From assembly GCF_009900765.1 (NCBI RefSeq), contig NZ_JAAABL010000027.1, positions 1 to 50,687 on the forward strand: a stretch of DNA of 50,687 nucleotides, in the 5' to 3' direction. Positions 23,708 through 33,950 of this stretch are shown one piece after another; the stretch's first letter is position 1; the number at the start of each line of letters is the position of its first letter. This stretch comes from Rhodovarius lipocyclicus. Lineage in GTDB: Bacteria > Pseudomonadota > Alphaproteobacteria > Acetobacterales > Acetobacteraceae. Under the pieces are notes generated by a model. That model was given only the letters and a program-made list of their open reading frames with translations. It did no database searches and was not told the DNA's origin. The position numbers and the translations under genes were made by a program.

Positions 23708-25203
23708 TCCTGCTCCTCGTCCTCCTCCGGGTCGCGCAGGGGCGCGATGCTCGGCGGGATGGGCATCTGCGAGCCAGGCTTCGGCGCCACCGCCAGCGCC
23801 TCGGCCTCCGGCTCGCGCCGGGGCGTCATGCGGTTCCAGGCATCCAGCGCCGCGATCTTGTAGGCCTCGGCGAGCGTCGGATAGTTGAAGGTGTTGTCGA
23901 TGAAATAGTCCAGCGTGCCGCCCAGGTTCAGCACCGCCTGGCCGATATGCACGAGTTCCGTCGCGCCCTCGCCCACGATGTGCACGCCCAGCAGCCGCCG
24001 CGTCTCGATCGAGAAGATCATCTTCAGCAGGCCGCCATTGAGGCCCATGATGTGCCCGCGCGAGGTCTCCCGCAGGCGCGCGATGCCGCATTCATAGGGG
24101 GTGCCGGTTTTGCGGACCTCCTCCTCGTTCATGCCGACGGTCGAGATCTCGGGCACCGAATAGATGCCGTAGGGGAAGAAATTGGGCGTCGCCGGCAGCG
24201 GCTGTTCGCAGGCATGGCAGGCCGCGACCCGGCCCTGCTCCATCGACATCGAGGCCAGGCTCGGGAAGCCGATGACATCGCCCGTGGCGTAGATATGCGG
24301 GATCTTGGTCTGGAAGGTGGTGGGGTTCACCGTCAGGCGCCCACGGTCATCGGCGCTGAGCCCCGCATGCTGCAGGTCCAGCGTATCGGTGGCGCCCACG
24401 CGGCCCGCCGCGAATAGCAGCATCTCCGAGCGCACGCGCCGCCCGCCATCCAGGATCGCCACGGGCTGGCCGTTCTCGAACTGGATGTTCTCCACCTTGG
24501 AGCCCATGCGGAAGCCCATGCCGCGATCGCGCAGCTGATGGACGAAATCATCCACCAGCTCCTGGTCGACGAAATCCAGGAAGCGCTCGCGCGGCTCCAC
24601 CAGCGTCACGCGGACATCGAGTGCCGAAAAGATGGTGGCGTATTCCATGCCGATGACGCCGGCCCCCACGACGGTGAGCGAGCGCGGAACCTTCTTCAGC
24701 TCCAGCAATTCGTCGCTATCGACCACGGTTTCCCCGTTGAAGGGGATATGGGCCGGGCGAAGCGGGCGCGTGCCCACGGCGACGACGATGCGCGAGGCCT
24801 CGATGATGCGGGTCTCGCCCGCCTCCAGCTGCACTTCGATGCGGTTCGGGTCCAGGAAGCGCGCGAAGCCGCGCAGCACATGTACCCGGTTGCGGGCGAA
24901 CTGGTGGTCGAGCGTCTCGACCTCATGCTCCAGCGTCTTGTGCAGGCGCGACATCAGGTCGCCCGCAACGATATCGGGCTTCACGCGATAGCCGAGGCCG
25001 TAGAAGCCGCGCTCACGCCAGCCGGTCAGGTTCAGCACCGTCTCGCGCAAGGTCTTGGAAGGAATGGTACCGGTATGGACCGAGACGCCGCCGACGCGGC
25101 GCCCCTTCTCGATCACCAGCACGGAGCGCCCGAATTTGGAGGCCTGCACCGCGGCCCGCCGCCCCGAAGGGCCGCTGCCGATCACCACGAAATCATACCG
25201 CAT
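23704..25203 (-). CDS. sthA: Soluble pyridine nucleotide transhydrogenase (Si-specific)
   Basis: 499 aa FAD protein that exchanges hydride between NADPH and NAD+. IGSGPSGRRAA (FAD site), VVGAGVIGMEYATIF (NAD site) and ATGDVIGFPSLAS are conserved. The usual disulfide motif is replaced by GGVSVHTGTIPSK, lacking both Cys, which separates it from lipoamide dehydrogenase and mercuric reductase and fits SthA. The last about 45 residues are extra and end acidic (EEDEEQD). Role: balancing NADPH pools. Confidence 0.9.
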   Translation of the reverse strand: MRYDFVVIGSGPSGRRAAVQASKFGRSVLVIEKGRRVGGVSVHTGTIPSKTLRETVLNLTGWRERGFYGLGYRVKPDIVAGDLMSRLHKTLEHEVETLDHQFARNRVHVLRGFARFLDPNRIEVQLEAGETRIIEASRIVVAVGTRPLRPAHIPFNGETVVDSDELLELKKVPRSLTVVGAGVIGMEYATIFSALDVRVTLVEPRERFLDFVDQELVDDFVHQLRDRGMGFRMGSKVENIQFENGQPVAILDGGRRVRSEMLLFAAGRVGATDTLDLQHAGLSADDRGRLTVNPTTFQTKIPHIYATGDVIGFPSLASMSMEQGRVAACHACEQPLPATPNFFPYGIYSVPEISTVGMNEEEVRKTGTPYECGIARLRETSRGHIMGLNGGLLKMIFSIETRRLLGVHIVGEGATELVHIGQAVLNLGGTLDYFIDNTFNYPTLAEAYKIAALDAWNRMTPRREPEAEALAVAPKPGSQMPIPPSIAPLRDPEEDEEQD

Positions 25204-25259
25204 TCAGAATGGCGCCTCGTCCTGATCGGGCGAGCTAGATTACCCTGGAGCGGTTCTTG

Positions 25260-26039
25260 TCAAGTGTGGGCCGGCAGTTCGGCGTCTCTCCAGGCCAGGG
25301 CCGCCTGATAGGCCGCCAGATACGGCCCGATCCGCCCCATCAGAGACCCGCCGAAGCGCGGGTTCAACTCGAACACCAGCGGCAGGCCGTCCCGCACGCG
25401 ATAATCGAAGCAGCAGGTGCCGTCGGTGAAGCCCACGGCGCGCAGGATGCGCCGGAAGCAGTCCAGATACGGCACCGGCCCGGCCAGCCATTCCGAGGCC
25501 AGTTCGCCCGTGCGCATGCCCTTCACATGGGGGCCGGGCGGCATCTCGTAGCGGATCGTGGCCTCGAACAGGATCTCGCCATCCCGCAGCAGCAGATGCG
25601 TGGCCCGCTCCTCGCTGCCCGGTACATAGGTCTGGAGGAACTCCAGCTCCGGGTCGATGGGCTGGTCGGGCGGCGCGGCCAGGATGCGGGAATGCGTGCC
25701 CCAGGCATCGCAGCGGCGCTTCAGGATGACGGGAAAGTCGCGCGGCGCCGCCAGCATGGGCGGAATATGCACGCCCAGCCCGGCCGCGATCACCGCCCGA
25801 TTGAAGGCGAGCTTGTCGTGGCACAGCGCTTCGGCCGCGGCGCTGGGGAACAGCGCGTTCCTCGCCCTGGCGCGCTGCAGGATCGGCCGGTCATGCAACG
25901 TCAGCGGCACCACGAGGTCGAAGGCCGTGAGGTCCGTGGCCTCGAACGGCGCCATGCTGGGGCACCAGCCGGCCTCGGCGGCCCCCTCTCGCAGGCGCTC
26001 TTCCCATTCCGGCCGCCCACCGAACAACACACGCCGCAT
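25260..26039 (-). CDS. Small ATP-grasp domain protein
   Basis: 259 aa. ATP-grasp features: Lys76 in CHDKLAFN, Lys107 in FPVILKRR, and the metal/ATP site FELNPRFGGSL (Glu224, Asn226, Arg228). The N-terminal pre-ATP-grasp domain is short. ATP-grasp ligases join a carboxylate to an amine or other nucleophile through an acyl phosphate. The overall layout resembles carbamoyl-phosphate-synthase-like or PylC-like stand-alone ligases, but I do not recognise the subfamily. Start ATG 26039, 18 bases after the alcohol dehydrogenase stop, so it may be co-transcribed with that gene. Confidence 0.75.
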   Translation of the reverse strand: MRRVLFGGRPEWEERLREGAAEAGWCPSMAPFEATDLTAFDLVVPLTLHDRPILQRARARNALFPSAAAEALCHDKLAFNRAVIAAGLGVHIPPMLAAPRDFPVILKRRCDAWGTHSRILAAPPDQPIDPELEFLQTYVPGSEERATHLLLRDGEILFEATIRYEMPPGPHVKGMRTGELASEWLAGPVPYLDCFRRILRAVGFTDGTCCFDYRVRDGLPLVFELNPRFGGSLMGRIGPYLAAYQAALAWRDAELPAHT

Positions 26040-26057
26040 CAGACAGCCCTCGAACGC

Positions 26058-27227
26058 CTAACCACCATAGGCTTCCTGATACAGCGCCATGATCTGTTCC
26101 GCATCCGGCACGGAGGGATTATTGCCCGGGCTGCCGCTGGCCAGCGCCTGCTTGGCCATGGTGGGCAGCAGGCGGTTCCAGGCATCGGCGTCGATGCCAT
26201 AGCCGGCCGGGCTCGGCACCTTCAGCTCCGCGTTCAGGGCGGCGAGTTCGTCCAGCAGCTTGGCGCCGGCCACCTGGTCGGCATCGGTGGGCGCGGCGCA
26301 GCCCATCAGCCGCGCCGCCTGGGCATAGCGCGGCAGCGCGCTGGCCAGGGAGAAGCGCGTGACCGCCGGCAGCAGCATAGCGTTGGACAGCCCGTGCGGC
26401 ACATGGAAATGCGCCCCGATCGGGCGGCTCATGCCATGCACCAGCGCCACCGAGGAATTGCTGAAGGCCAGCCCCGCCAGCGTGGCGCCCAGCATCATCG
26501 CCTCCCGCGCCGCGCGGTCGCCGGGGTTGTGATAGACGGCGCGCAGATGGGGGCCGATCAGCTTCATCGCACGCTCGGCGAACATGTCCGCCACGGGGTT
26601 GGCCCGCTGGGAGACGTAGGCCTCCAGCGCATGGGTGAAGCTGTCGATGCCGGTATCGGCGGTGGTGCGGGGCGGCACGGTCAGGGTCAGCTCGTAATCC
26701 ACCACGGCCGCCAGCGGCAGCGCGCCGAGCCCCGCGATCAGCATCTTCTCGTCGGTCCCGGTGTCGGTGATGACGGTGAAGCGCGTGGCCTCGCTGCCGG
26801 TGCCCGCCGTCGTCGGCACGCAGATGACGGGGGCCGCGGCCAGGTTCGCCGCGTGCGGCACCTTCAGCGCGCGGATATGGGCGGGGGCGTCCGGGTGGGC
26901 CATCAGCGCCACGGCCTTGGCCGTGTCCATCGGGCTGCCGCCGCCGAAGCCGATCAGGCTGTCGTAGTCGCCCGCGCGGAAGGCCTGGGCCGCGGCCATC
27001 ACCACCGTGTCGGTGGGGTCGGGCACTGTCTCGTGGAACACGCCCGCGCGGATGCCGGCCTTGGCCAGCGGGCCCAGCAGCTTCTCCACCGTGCCGGAGG
27101 ACACCATCCAGGGGTCGGTCACCACCAGCGGGCGGGACAGGCCGAGCCCGGCCAGCACCTCCGCCACGCGGGCGACGGTACCGCCCCCGATCAGCAATTG
27201 CCGAGGGGACTGGATGTTCTGGATCAT
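26058..27227 (-). CDS. Iron-containing alcohol dehydrogenase
   Basis: 389 aa group III alcohol dehydrogenase. NAD(P) motif GGGSPMD (95-101), metal ligands Asp and His in DSFTHALEAY, and the second pair in HGMSRPIGAHFHVPHG (14 residues apart). The place of the second His in the usual HGMAH is Arg here, a variant I recall in a large subgroup of these enzymes. The ATG at 27227 follows AGGGA; an earlier in-frame ATG lacks a site. Substrate unknown: short alcohols, hydroxy acids or maleylacetate are all possible. Confidence 0.88.
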   Translation of the reverse strand: MIQNIQSPRQLLIGGGTVARVAEVLAGLGLSRPLVVTDPWMVSSGTVEKLLGPLAKAGIRAGVFHETVPDPTDTVVMAAAQAFRAGDYDSLIGFGGGSPMDTAKAVALMAHPDAPAHIRALKVPHAANLAAAPVICVPTTAGTGSEATRFTVITDTGTDEKMLIAGLGALPLAAVVDYELTLTVPPRTTADTGIDSFTHALEAYVSQRANPVADMFAERAMKLIGPHLRAVYHNPGDRAAREAMMLGATLAGLAFSNSSVALVHGMSRPIGAHFHVPHGLSNAMLLPAVTRFSLASALPRYAQAARLMGCAAPTDADQVAGAKLLDELAALNAELKVPSPAGYGIDADAWNRLLPTMAKQALASGSPGNNPSVPDAEQIMALYQEAYGG

Positions 27228-27270
27228 GGCGTTTCCCTTTTCTGGGGACAGCATCGCAGGGCGATGCGGG

Positions 27271-28011
27271 CTACGCCAAGCCCCCGGCCAGTTCGGACGC
27301 GAGAGGCCCCTCGATCATCGCCTCCATCCCGCGCAGCGTCCGCACGGCCTCGGCCCCATCCATCACCCGGTGGTCGAAGGCGATGACCGCCTCCACCCCG
27401 CCATCCGCGCCGATCGGCCCGAAGCTGAGGAAGACCGGCATCACGCTGGTGCTGTCCAGGATCAGCGCCCCCTGCCCGCCCAGCGCCGACACCACGAAGC
27501 TGCCGCAATAGCGATGCAGCGGCAGCGCCGTCATGATCGCCAGGCGCAGCAGCGGGCGCCGCAGAAACCAGGGCAGCCGCGCGAAGCGCAGCAGGCGGCG
27601 CAGCGCGGGGTCTTCGGCGGGCGGGGCGGTCTTGGCACTGGCCAGCCGGTGCGCGATGGCCGCCAGCGCCTCGCCGCCCGGGTCGCGGATGCGGGCGCTG
27701 CTGACCAGCGTCTCGCCCCCATGCTCGCGCTCGACCAGGATGCAGGCGGCGGCCGAGTTCAGCTCCACCAGCCCCGGCCAGGGCAGCGACGCATACATCC
27801 GCCGCAGCACCGGGCGTTCGCGCGCCAACATGCCGAAAGCCTTGGCGAAGATGACGGGCCAGGGCGGGCGCGGCGCGGCGCAGGCCGCCCGTGCCGCCAG
27901 GGCCTGCGGCAGGTGCAGCCGCACCGTGATGATGGCGCGCGGCATCCGCAGCGAAGCCGAGGACACATCCGCCATCATCCGGCGGCCCGGGGAAAACCTC
28001 ATCCAGCGCAT
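27271..28011 (-). CDS. Stand-alone E2 (2-oxoacid dehydrogenase) catalytic-domain protein
   Basis: 246 aa. The C-terminus carries the E2/CAT active-site motif FDHRVMDGA (His214, Asp218), and upstream segments (SFVVSALGGQGALILDS) match the E2 core. There is no lipoyl domain and no peripheral-subunit-binding domain, and no E1 or E3 gene is near. It therefore cannot act as a normal dehydrogenase core. It may be a free acyltransferase using CoA thioesters. It starts five bases after the ABC ATPase stop, so it is probably transcribed with the dipeptide-type transporter operon. Confidence 0.75.
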   Translation of the reverse strand: MRWMRFSPGRRMMADVSSASLRMPRAIITVRLHLPQALAARAACAAPRPPWPVIFAKAFGMLARERPVLRRMYASLPWPGLVELNSAAACILVEREHGGETLVSSARIRDPGGEALAAIAHRLASAKTAPPAEDPALRRLLRFARLPWFLRRPLLRLAIMTALPLHRYCGSFVVSALGGQGALILDSTSVMPVFLSFGPIGADGGVEAVIAFDHRVMDGAEAVRTLRGMEAMIEGPLASELAGGLA

Positions 28012-28016
28012 GCGGG

Positions 28017-29056
28017 CTATTCGGCCCCGGCGCGTGCCGCTGAGGCCTCCGCGTACAGTGCCAGCCGCCGCACCGCGGTCTCGCTGATATGGCCCTGATA
28101 GGCGGCACCCATCGGCGGCAACGTGTCCGCGTGGTGGCAGGTGACGCTGTGCGCGCCGCCGGTCGGCACCGGGTCGTCCTTGCGGCAGATCTCGGTGGCG
28201 AAGGGGCAGCGGGTGTGGAAATGGCAGCCCGGCGGCGGGTTCAGGGGGCTGGGCAGATCCCCGCCCAGCGGCGTCACATGGCCGCGCCGCCCCGGATCGG
28301 GGTGCGGAATGGCGGCCAGCAGGGCGCGGGTGTAGGGGTGACGCGGGTTGTCGAACAGGGCGTTCTTCTCCGCGACCTCCACGATGCGGCCCAGGTACAT
28401 GACCGCCACACGGTCCGCCATGTGCTTCACCACCGCCAGGTCATGCGCGATGAACAGGAAGGACAGGCCGAAGCGCGCCTGCAGATCCTTCAGCAAATTC
28501 ACCACCTGCGCCTGGATCGACACATCCAGCGCCGAGACCGGCTCATCGCACACCACCAGCTCCGGCTGCACGGCCAGGGCGCGGGCGATGCCGATGCGCT
28601 GGCGCTGCCCGCCCGAGAATTCATGCGGGTAGCGCTGCGCGTGATAGGGCGCCAGGCCCACCAGCCCCAGCAATTCCTCCATCCGGGCACGGCGCTCGGC
28701 GGGGGTGCCGATGCCATGCACCTCCATGGGCTCCATGATGGTGTCGCCCACCCGCAGGCGCGGGTTCAGGCTGGCATAGGGGTCCTGGAAGATGATCTGC
28801 GCCTTGCGGCGGAAGCGGCGCAACTCGGCGGGGGAAAGGGCCGTGATGTCCTCTCCGTTGAAGCGCACGGTCCCGCCCGACAATTCGATCAGCCGCAGCA
28901 CCAGCCGCGCGGTGGTGGATTTGCCGCAGCCCGATTCCCCCACCAGCGCCAGCGTCTCGCCGCGCTCCAGGGTGAAGGAGACCCCATCGACCGCCTTCAC
29001 CGCGCCCTTGCCGGCCGGATAGTGCTTGGCGATGTCGATGACTTCCAGCAGATGCG

Positions 29057-29060
<4 letters not shown>
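28017..29060 (-). CDS. Dipeptide-type ABC transporter ATP-binding protein (DppF-like)
   Basis: 347 aa. Walker [10 protein letters not shown], signature [10 protein letters not shown], Walker B LVVCDEP and a C-terminal oligopeptide-transporter extension with the two Cys in RCPFATEIC. It pairs with the neighbouring ATPase to drive import. Starts with GTG at 29060 overlapping the previous gene by four bases (GTGA). Part of the order permease B, permease C, receptor, amidohydrolase, ATPase D, ATPase F. Confidence 0.93.
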
Positions 29061-30018
<958 letters not shown>

Positions 30019-30022
<4 letters not shown>

Positions 30023-31452
30023 AGCCAGGCGAAGGTCGGCGGAGAGATCTTCTCCGTGGGCCGGTGCGCCCAATCCTGTTCGGGGGCCTTCGCCACGACG
30101 CGCTTCTGCGCTTCGGACAGGTTGGCGGCGGCGGCGGCGAAATCCATGGTCAGGACCTTTCCGTCGCCCACCACCTTCTCGCCATCCACATATACATCCT
30201 TCACCGCCCGGTCGCCGGCGGCATAGATCAGCGCGCGCACCGGGTCGTAATTGGGCTGCATGCGCGGGTGGGTGGCATCGACCACCACGAAATCCGCCCG
30301 GCACCCCGGGGCCAGCTTGCCGATATCGTCACGGCCCAGCGCGCGGGCGCCGCCGATGGTGGCCGCGTTGAAGATATCGGTGGTGCTGGTGGTGCGCGGG
30401 TCGCCCGCCTGGGTGCGGGCCAGATAGGCCACCAGGCGCAGCTCATCCAGCATGTTGTGGGGATAGGTGTCGGTGCCCACGCCCATGTTCACGCCACTGC
30501 GGTGATAGCGGCCGAAATCCTTCATGGTGATGCCGCGCCGGGCGAACACGGTCGGGCAATGCGCCACCGTGGTGCCGGTATCGGCCAGGATGTCCATGTC
30601 GCGGCGCGTGTGCCAGGGCGTGGAGGGATGGTCGTCCAGAAAGATGCCATGGCCGATCACCGCGCGCTCATCCAGCAAGCCCATTTCATGCAGCCACTGG
30701 ATGGGGGTGAAGCCGTGGCGGCGGGTGATCTCGTGGAATTCCACCACCGATTGCGCGGCGTGGATCTGCCAGGAAATGCCGCGCGCCCGCGCCTCGGCGC
30801 GGCTGTCGCGCAGCAGGCCGGGGGCGCAGGTGTCGATCTGGGCGGGGCAGGCCATGCCGAACAGCCGCCCCGAAGGGTGCTGCTCCGCGCGCTGGATGAG
30901 GGTGAACGCCTCCTCCATCGCCTTCTCGCCGGCCTTTTCGTCCCATTCGTATTCGACGACATGGCCATTCTTGGTGAACCAGCGGGCGGATTTGAACATG
31001 GGCGCGATGCACACGCGCATCCCCGCCTCCGCCAGCAGATCGAGCCAGCCGGGATGCGCCATGGACAGGTCAGCGAGCGTGGTGACACCGGAGAGCAGCA
31101 GCTCGCTCAGCGCCACCCGCACGCAATCCTGCACCGCCGAGGCATCGCCCCGGAAGATCGGCATGTATTCGTACAGCGAGGAATTATACAGGCCCGGGCT
31201 GCCCAGCTCATCGAGCAGCCCCTTGTTCATCGGCTCGCTGGTGGGGTGGGAATGGATGTTCACCATCCCCGGCATCACCAGCAGCCCCTTGCCGGAGATG
31301 ATGGTGTCGGCCGGCCCCTCATAGCCCCGGCCGACGAAGCGCAGCACGCCGCCCTCGAAGGCCACGTCTCCACCGGGCAGATAGGCATGCCGCTTTTCGC
31401 CCGCGTCCCAGGCAACGACGAGATCAGCCTCTCGGATCAGCGTGATGGCCAT
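30019..31452 (-). CDS. Metal-dependent amidohydrolase (AtzA/TrzN-like, subtype III)
   Basis: 477 aa. Metal site HSH in VNIHSHP (His67, His69), further His in WQIHAAQ and VIGHGIF, and the Asp in [11 protein letters not shown]. The layout is that of the chlorohydrolase/deaminase group (triazine hydrolases, guanine or S-adenosylhomocysteine deaminases). It lies inside the transporter operon, three bases after the receptor stop, so it likely hydrolyses or deaminates the imported compound in the cytoplasm. The exact substrate cannot be read from sequence. Confidence 0.88.
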
Positions 31453-31455
31453 GGC

Positions 31456-33060
31456 TCAGCGCACCACCCGCAGGTCGAGCCCGCGATAGATGCCGATGCC
31501 GTACAGGCCATGGGCCCGCGCGCCTTCCACCCGCTGGGTGGAGAACACCGCGAGCTGGTTGCGCGCCAGCGTCAGCCAGGGGGCCTGCTCGGCCAGGCGG
31601 CGCTGGATATTGGCGGTCGCCTGGGCGCGCGCCTCCGGCGTCACGCCACGGCGGGCTTCCTCCAGCCAGGCATCCGTCTCAGGATCGTTCCAGTTCATCC
31701 GGTTGGGCGAGGGCCGGTTGCGGCTGTGCCAGTACAGCGACAGTGCGTCTGTGGCCGAGATGTAGGGATAGCTGAGGATGTAGGCGTCGAATTCCTGCGT
31801 GGCCAGGCGGCCCCAGGCGACGGTCGCGTCGAACATCTGCACGCGCATCTCGATGCCGACCTGGCGCAGGCCCTGCTGGATGATTTCGGCCGCGCGCTGA
31901 TTGGCCAGGTTGTTGATGGCATACATCAGGAAGGTGGCACGCTGGCCATCCTTCACGCGCACGCCGTCGGAGCCCATGCGCCAGCCAGCCTCGTCCAGCA
32001 GCCGACGGGCGGCGGCGGGATCATAATTCGGCACCATCGCATCGGACTGCGCATCGTAATCCAGCGCGTTCGGGTTCACGATGTTGCGCGCCGGCAGGGC
32101 GTGGCCCGACCACACGGCGCGCGCCAGACCCACGCGGTCCACGGCCATATGCGCGGCGCGGCGGATGGCCACGTCGCTGACCACGGGCTTGTCCACCTTG
32201 AAGCCCATGAACACGTCCCAGAAATAGTTCTCCTGGGTGGAGGTGCGGATGGTGGGCACGCGGCGCAGCGCATCCCAGAAGGCCTCGGGAATGTACTGTG
32301 CGACATCGGCCTGCCCGGCCTGCAGCGCCGCGACGCGGGCGGCCGCTTCAGGGATCACACGCCACACGACGCGCTCCACATGGGCGGGGCCCTGGTTCTG
32401 CAGCACCGGCGGGCCCCAGCGATAGGTGGGGTGGCGCGTCAGCACCAGTTCGCTGCGCGGCGTCCAGCTGGCCCAGCAATAGGGGCCGGTGCCGTTGAAG
32501 CCCTGCACCCCAAAATTGTCGCCCAGGCGCTCGACCGTGGCACGGTCCACGATAGAGCCGAAAAACTGCGTCAGCTGCGACAGCAGTTCGCCGAAGGGCT
32601 CGTTCAGCTCATACTCGACCGTATAGGGATCGACGGCGCGCACTTCCTTCACATTGCCCGCGCGCCAGGCGACCGGAGAGGTCACGCGCGGCGTGGTGCG
32701 GCCGATCCAGCGGTTGATGGAATAGACCACATCCTCCGCGGTCAGCGGCTTGCCGTCGCAGAAGGTGACATCGCGGCGCAGATGGAAGGTGTAGGTCTTG
32801 CCGTCCGGGCTCACCTCCCACCGCTCGGCCAGGCCGGGGCGGATGGTGCGCATGTCGAAGTCCATGCTCACCAGCGTATCGGACAGCATGGTCAGCACCT
32901 CGCCGCCCGCCAGCGCGGTGGTGCGGTGCGGGTCGTAGCGGTCGCTGTCGATCTCACGCATGATGGTGATCTGGTTGCGCGGCTGCTGCTGAGCCGCCGC
33001 CGGCAGCGCCACGGCCAGGCCGATGGCCGCCGCGGCAAGGGTCTTCCAACGCATTGTCAT
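31456..33060 (-). CDS. ABC transporter substrate-binding protein, family 5 (DppA-like)
   Basis: About 534 aa. Several ATGs are clustered at the start; 33060 has GGGAG at the best spacing, 33063 and 33054 are alternatives. Signal peptide ends ALPAAAQ. The mature protein shows the SBP family-5 pattern: GLAERWEVSPDGKTYTF, LRRDVTFCDGKPLTAEDV and later FNGTGPYCWASW. It binds peptides or other amide compounds in the periplasm for the adjacent permeases. Its place beside two amidohydrolases suggests a non-peptide amide ligand. Confidence 0.93.
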   Translation of the reverse strand: MTMRWKTLAAAAIGLAVALPAAAQQQPRNQITIMREIDSDRYDPHRTTALAGGEVLTMLSDTLVSMDFDMRTIRPGLAERWEVSPDGKTYTFHLRRDVTFCDGKPLTAEDVVYSINRWIGRTTPRVTSPVAWRAGNVKEVRAVDPYTVEYELNEPFGELLSQLTQFFGSIVDRATVERLGDNFGVQGFNGTGPYCWASWTPRSELVLTRHPTYRWGPPVLQNQGPAHVERVVWRVIPEAAARVAALQAGQADVAQYIPEAFWDALRRVPTIRTSTQENYFWDVFMGFKVDKPVVSDVAIRRAAHMAVDRVGLARAVWSGHALPARNIVNPNALDYDAQSDAMVPNYDPAAARRLLDEAGWRMGSDGVRVKDGQRATFLMYAINNLANQRAAEIIQQGLRQVGIEMRVQMFDATVAWGRLATQEFDAYILSYPYISATDALSLYWHSRNRPSPNRMNWNDPETDAWLEEARRGVTPEARAQATANIQRRLAEQAPWLTLARNQLAVFSTQRVEGARAHGLYGIGIYRGLDLRVVR

Positions 33061-33095
33061 CATTCTCTCCCAGAAGTTCCCGGACATAAGGGGGG

Positions 33096-33950
33096 TCAGA
33101 TACGCAGGCGCGGGTCGAGCGCGTCGCGCAACGCATCGCCCAGCACATTGAAGGCGAGCACCACCAGGAAGATGGCGACCGACGGTATCACGCTGATATG
33201 CGGCGCGATGAACAGGAAGTTGCGCCCCTGCGAGGCCATCGCTCCCAGCTCAGCCACCGGCGGCTGCGCGCCGAGGCCGAGGAAGGACAGCGCCGAGCCT
33301 AGCAGGATCACCTGCCCCAGCCGCAGCGTGGCGAAGACGAAGATGGGCGACAGGCAGTTGGGCGCCAGATGCCGCAGGATCAGCCGCGCATCCTTCATGC
33401 CGATGGCCCGCGCGGCCTCGATGTAGTCCAGGCCCATCACCACCACGGCCGCGCCGCGCACGATGCGCGCCATCAGCGGGATGGTGGCGATGGACAGCGC
33501 GAAGATCACGCTGGTCAGGCCCGGGCCGAAGATGGCCGCCAGCGCCAGGCCGAACAGGATGGCCGGAAAGGACAGCAGGATGTCCATCAGTCGCATCAGC
33601 AGCCCGTCCAGCCTGCGGTAATAGGCGGCGAGGAAGCCCACCACCGCGCCGATCACCCCGCCCACGATCAGGGAGGCGAGGCCCATGAACAGCGTCACCT
33701 GCAAGCCGTACAGGGTGCGCGCGAACAGGTCCCTGCCCTGCCCGTCCGTGCCGAACCAGTATTCGGCCGAGGGCGGCTGCATGATGGCCATCAGATCCGT
33801 CTCATACGGGTCCTTCGGCGCCAGGAAGGGGGCGAAGATCGCGGCCAGCACGATCAGCACGACAAAGACCAGGGACACGGCGGCCCCCGTGTCGCGCAGC
33901 ATCATGCGCAGGGCCGAGGGGCGGCGCGGGGCGGCCACGGTCGCGCTCAT
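33096..33950 (-). CDS. Dipeptide-type ABC permease (DppC-like)
   Basis: 284 aa inner-membrane permease with about six helices. N-terminal OppC region (RDTGAAVSLVFVVLIVLA), YWFGTDGQGRDLFAR, and the EAA loop YIEAARAIGMKDARLI that contacts the ATPases. ATG at 33950 overlaps the DppB stop by four bases. Ends 35 bases before the receptor start. Confidence 0.93.
   Translation of the reverse strand: MSATVAAPRRPSALRMMLRDTGAAVSLVFVVLIVLAAIFAPFLAPKDPYETDLMAIMQPPSAEYWFGTDGQGRDLFARTLYGLQVTLFMGLASLIVGGVIGAVVGFLAAYYRRLDGLLMRLMDILLSFPAILFGLALAAIFGPGLTSVIFALSIATIPLMARIVRGAAVVVMGLDYIEAARAIGMKDARLILRHLAPNCLSPIFVFATLRLGQVILLGSALSFLGLGAQPPVAELGAMASQGRNFLFIAPHISVIPSVAIFLVVLAFNVLGDALRDALDPRLRI

Noticed and set aside
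23704-25203. sthA as lipoamide dehydrogenase or mercuric reductase
   Set aside because: The redox Cys pair is missing; the motif GGVSVHTGTIPSK fits the soluble transhydrogenase.
30064-33426. An 1120-codon plus-strand frame opposite the amidohydrolase, receptor and permease
   Set aside because: High GC gives long antisense frames. It has no domain and the minus-strand genes are clear family members.
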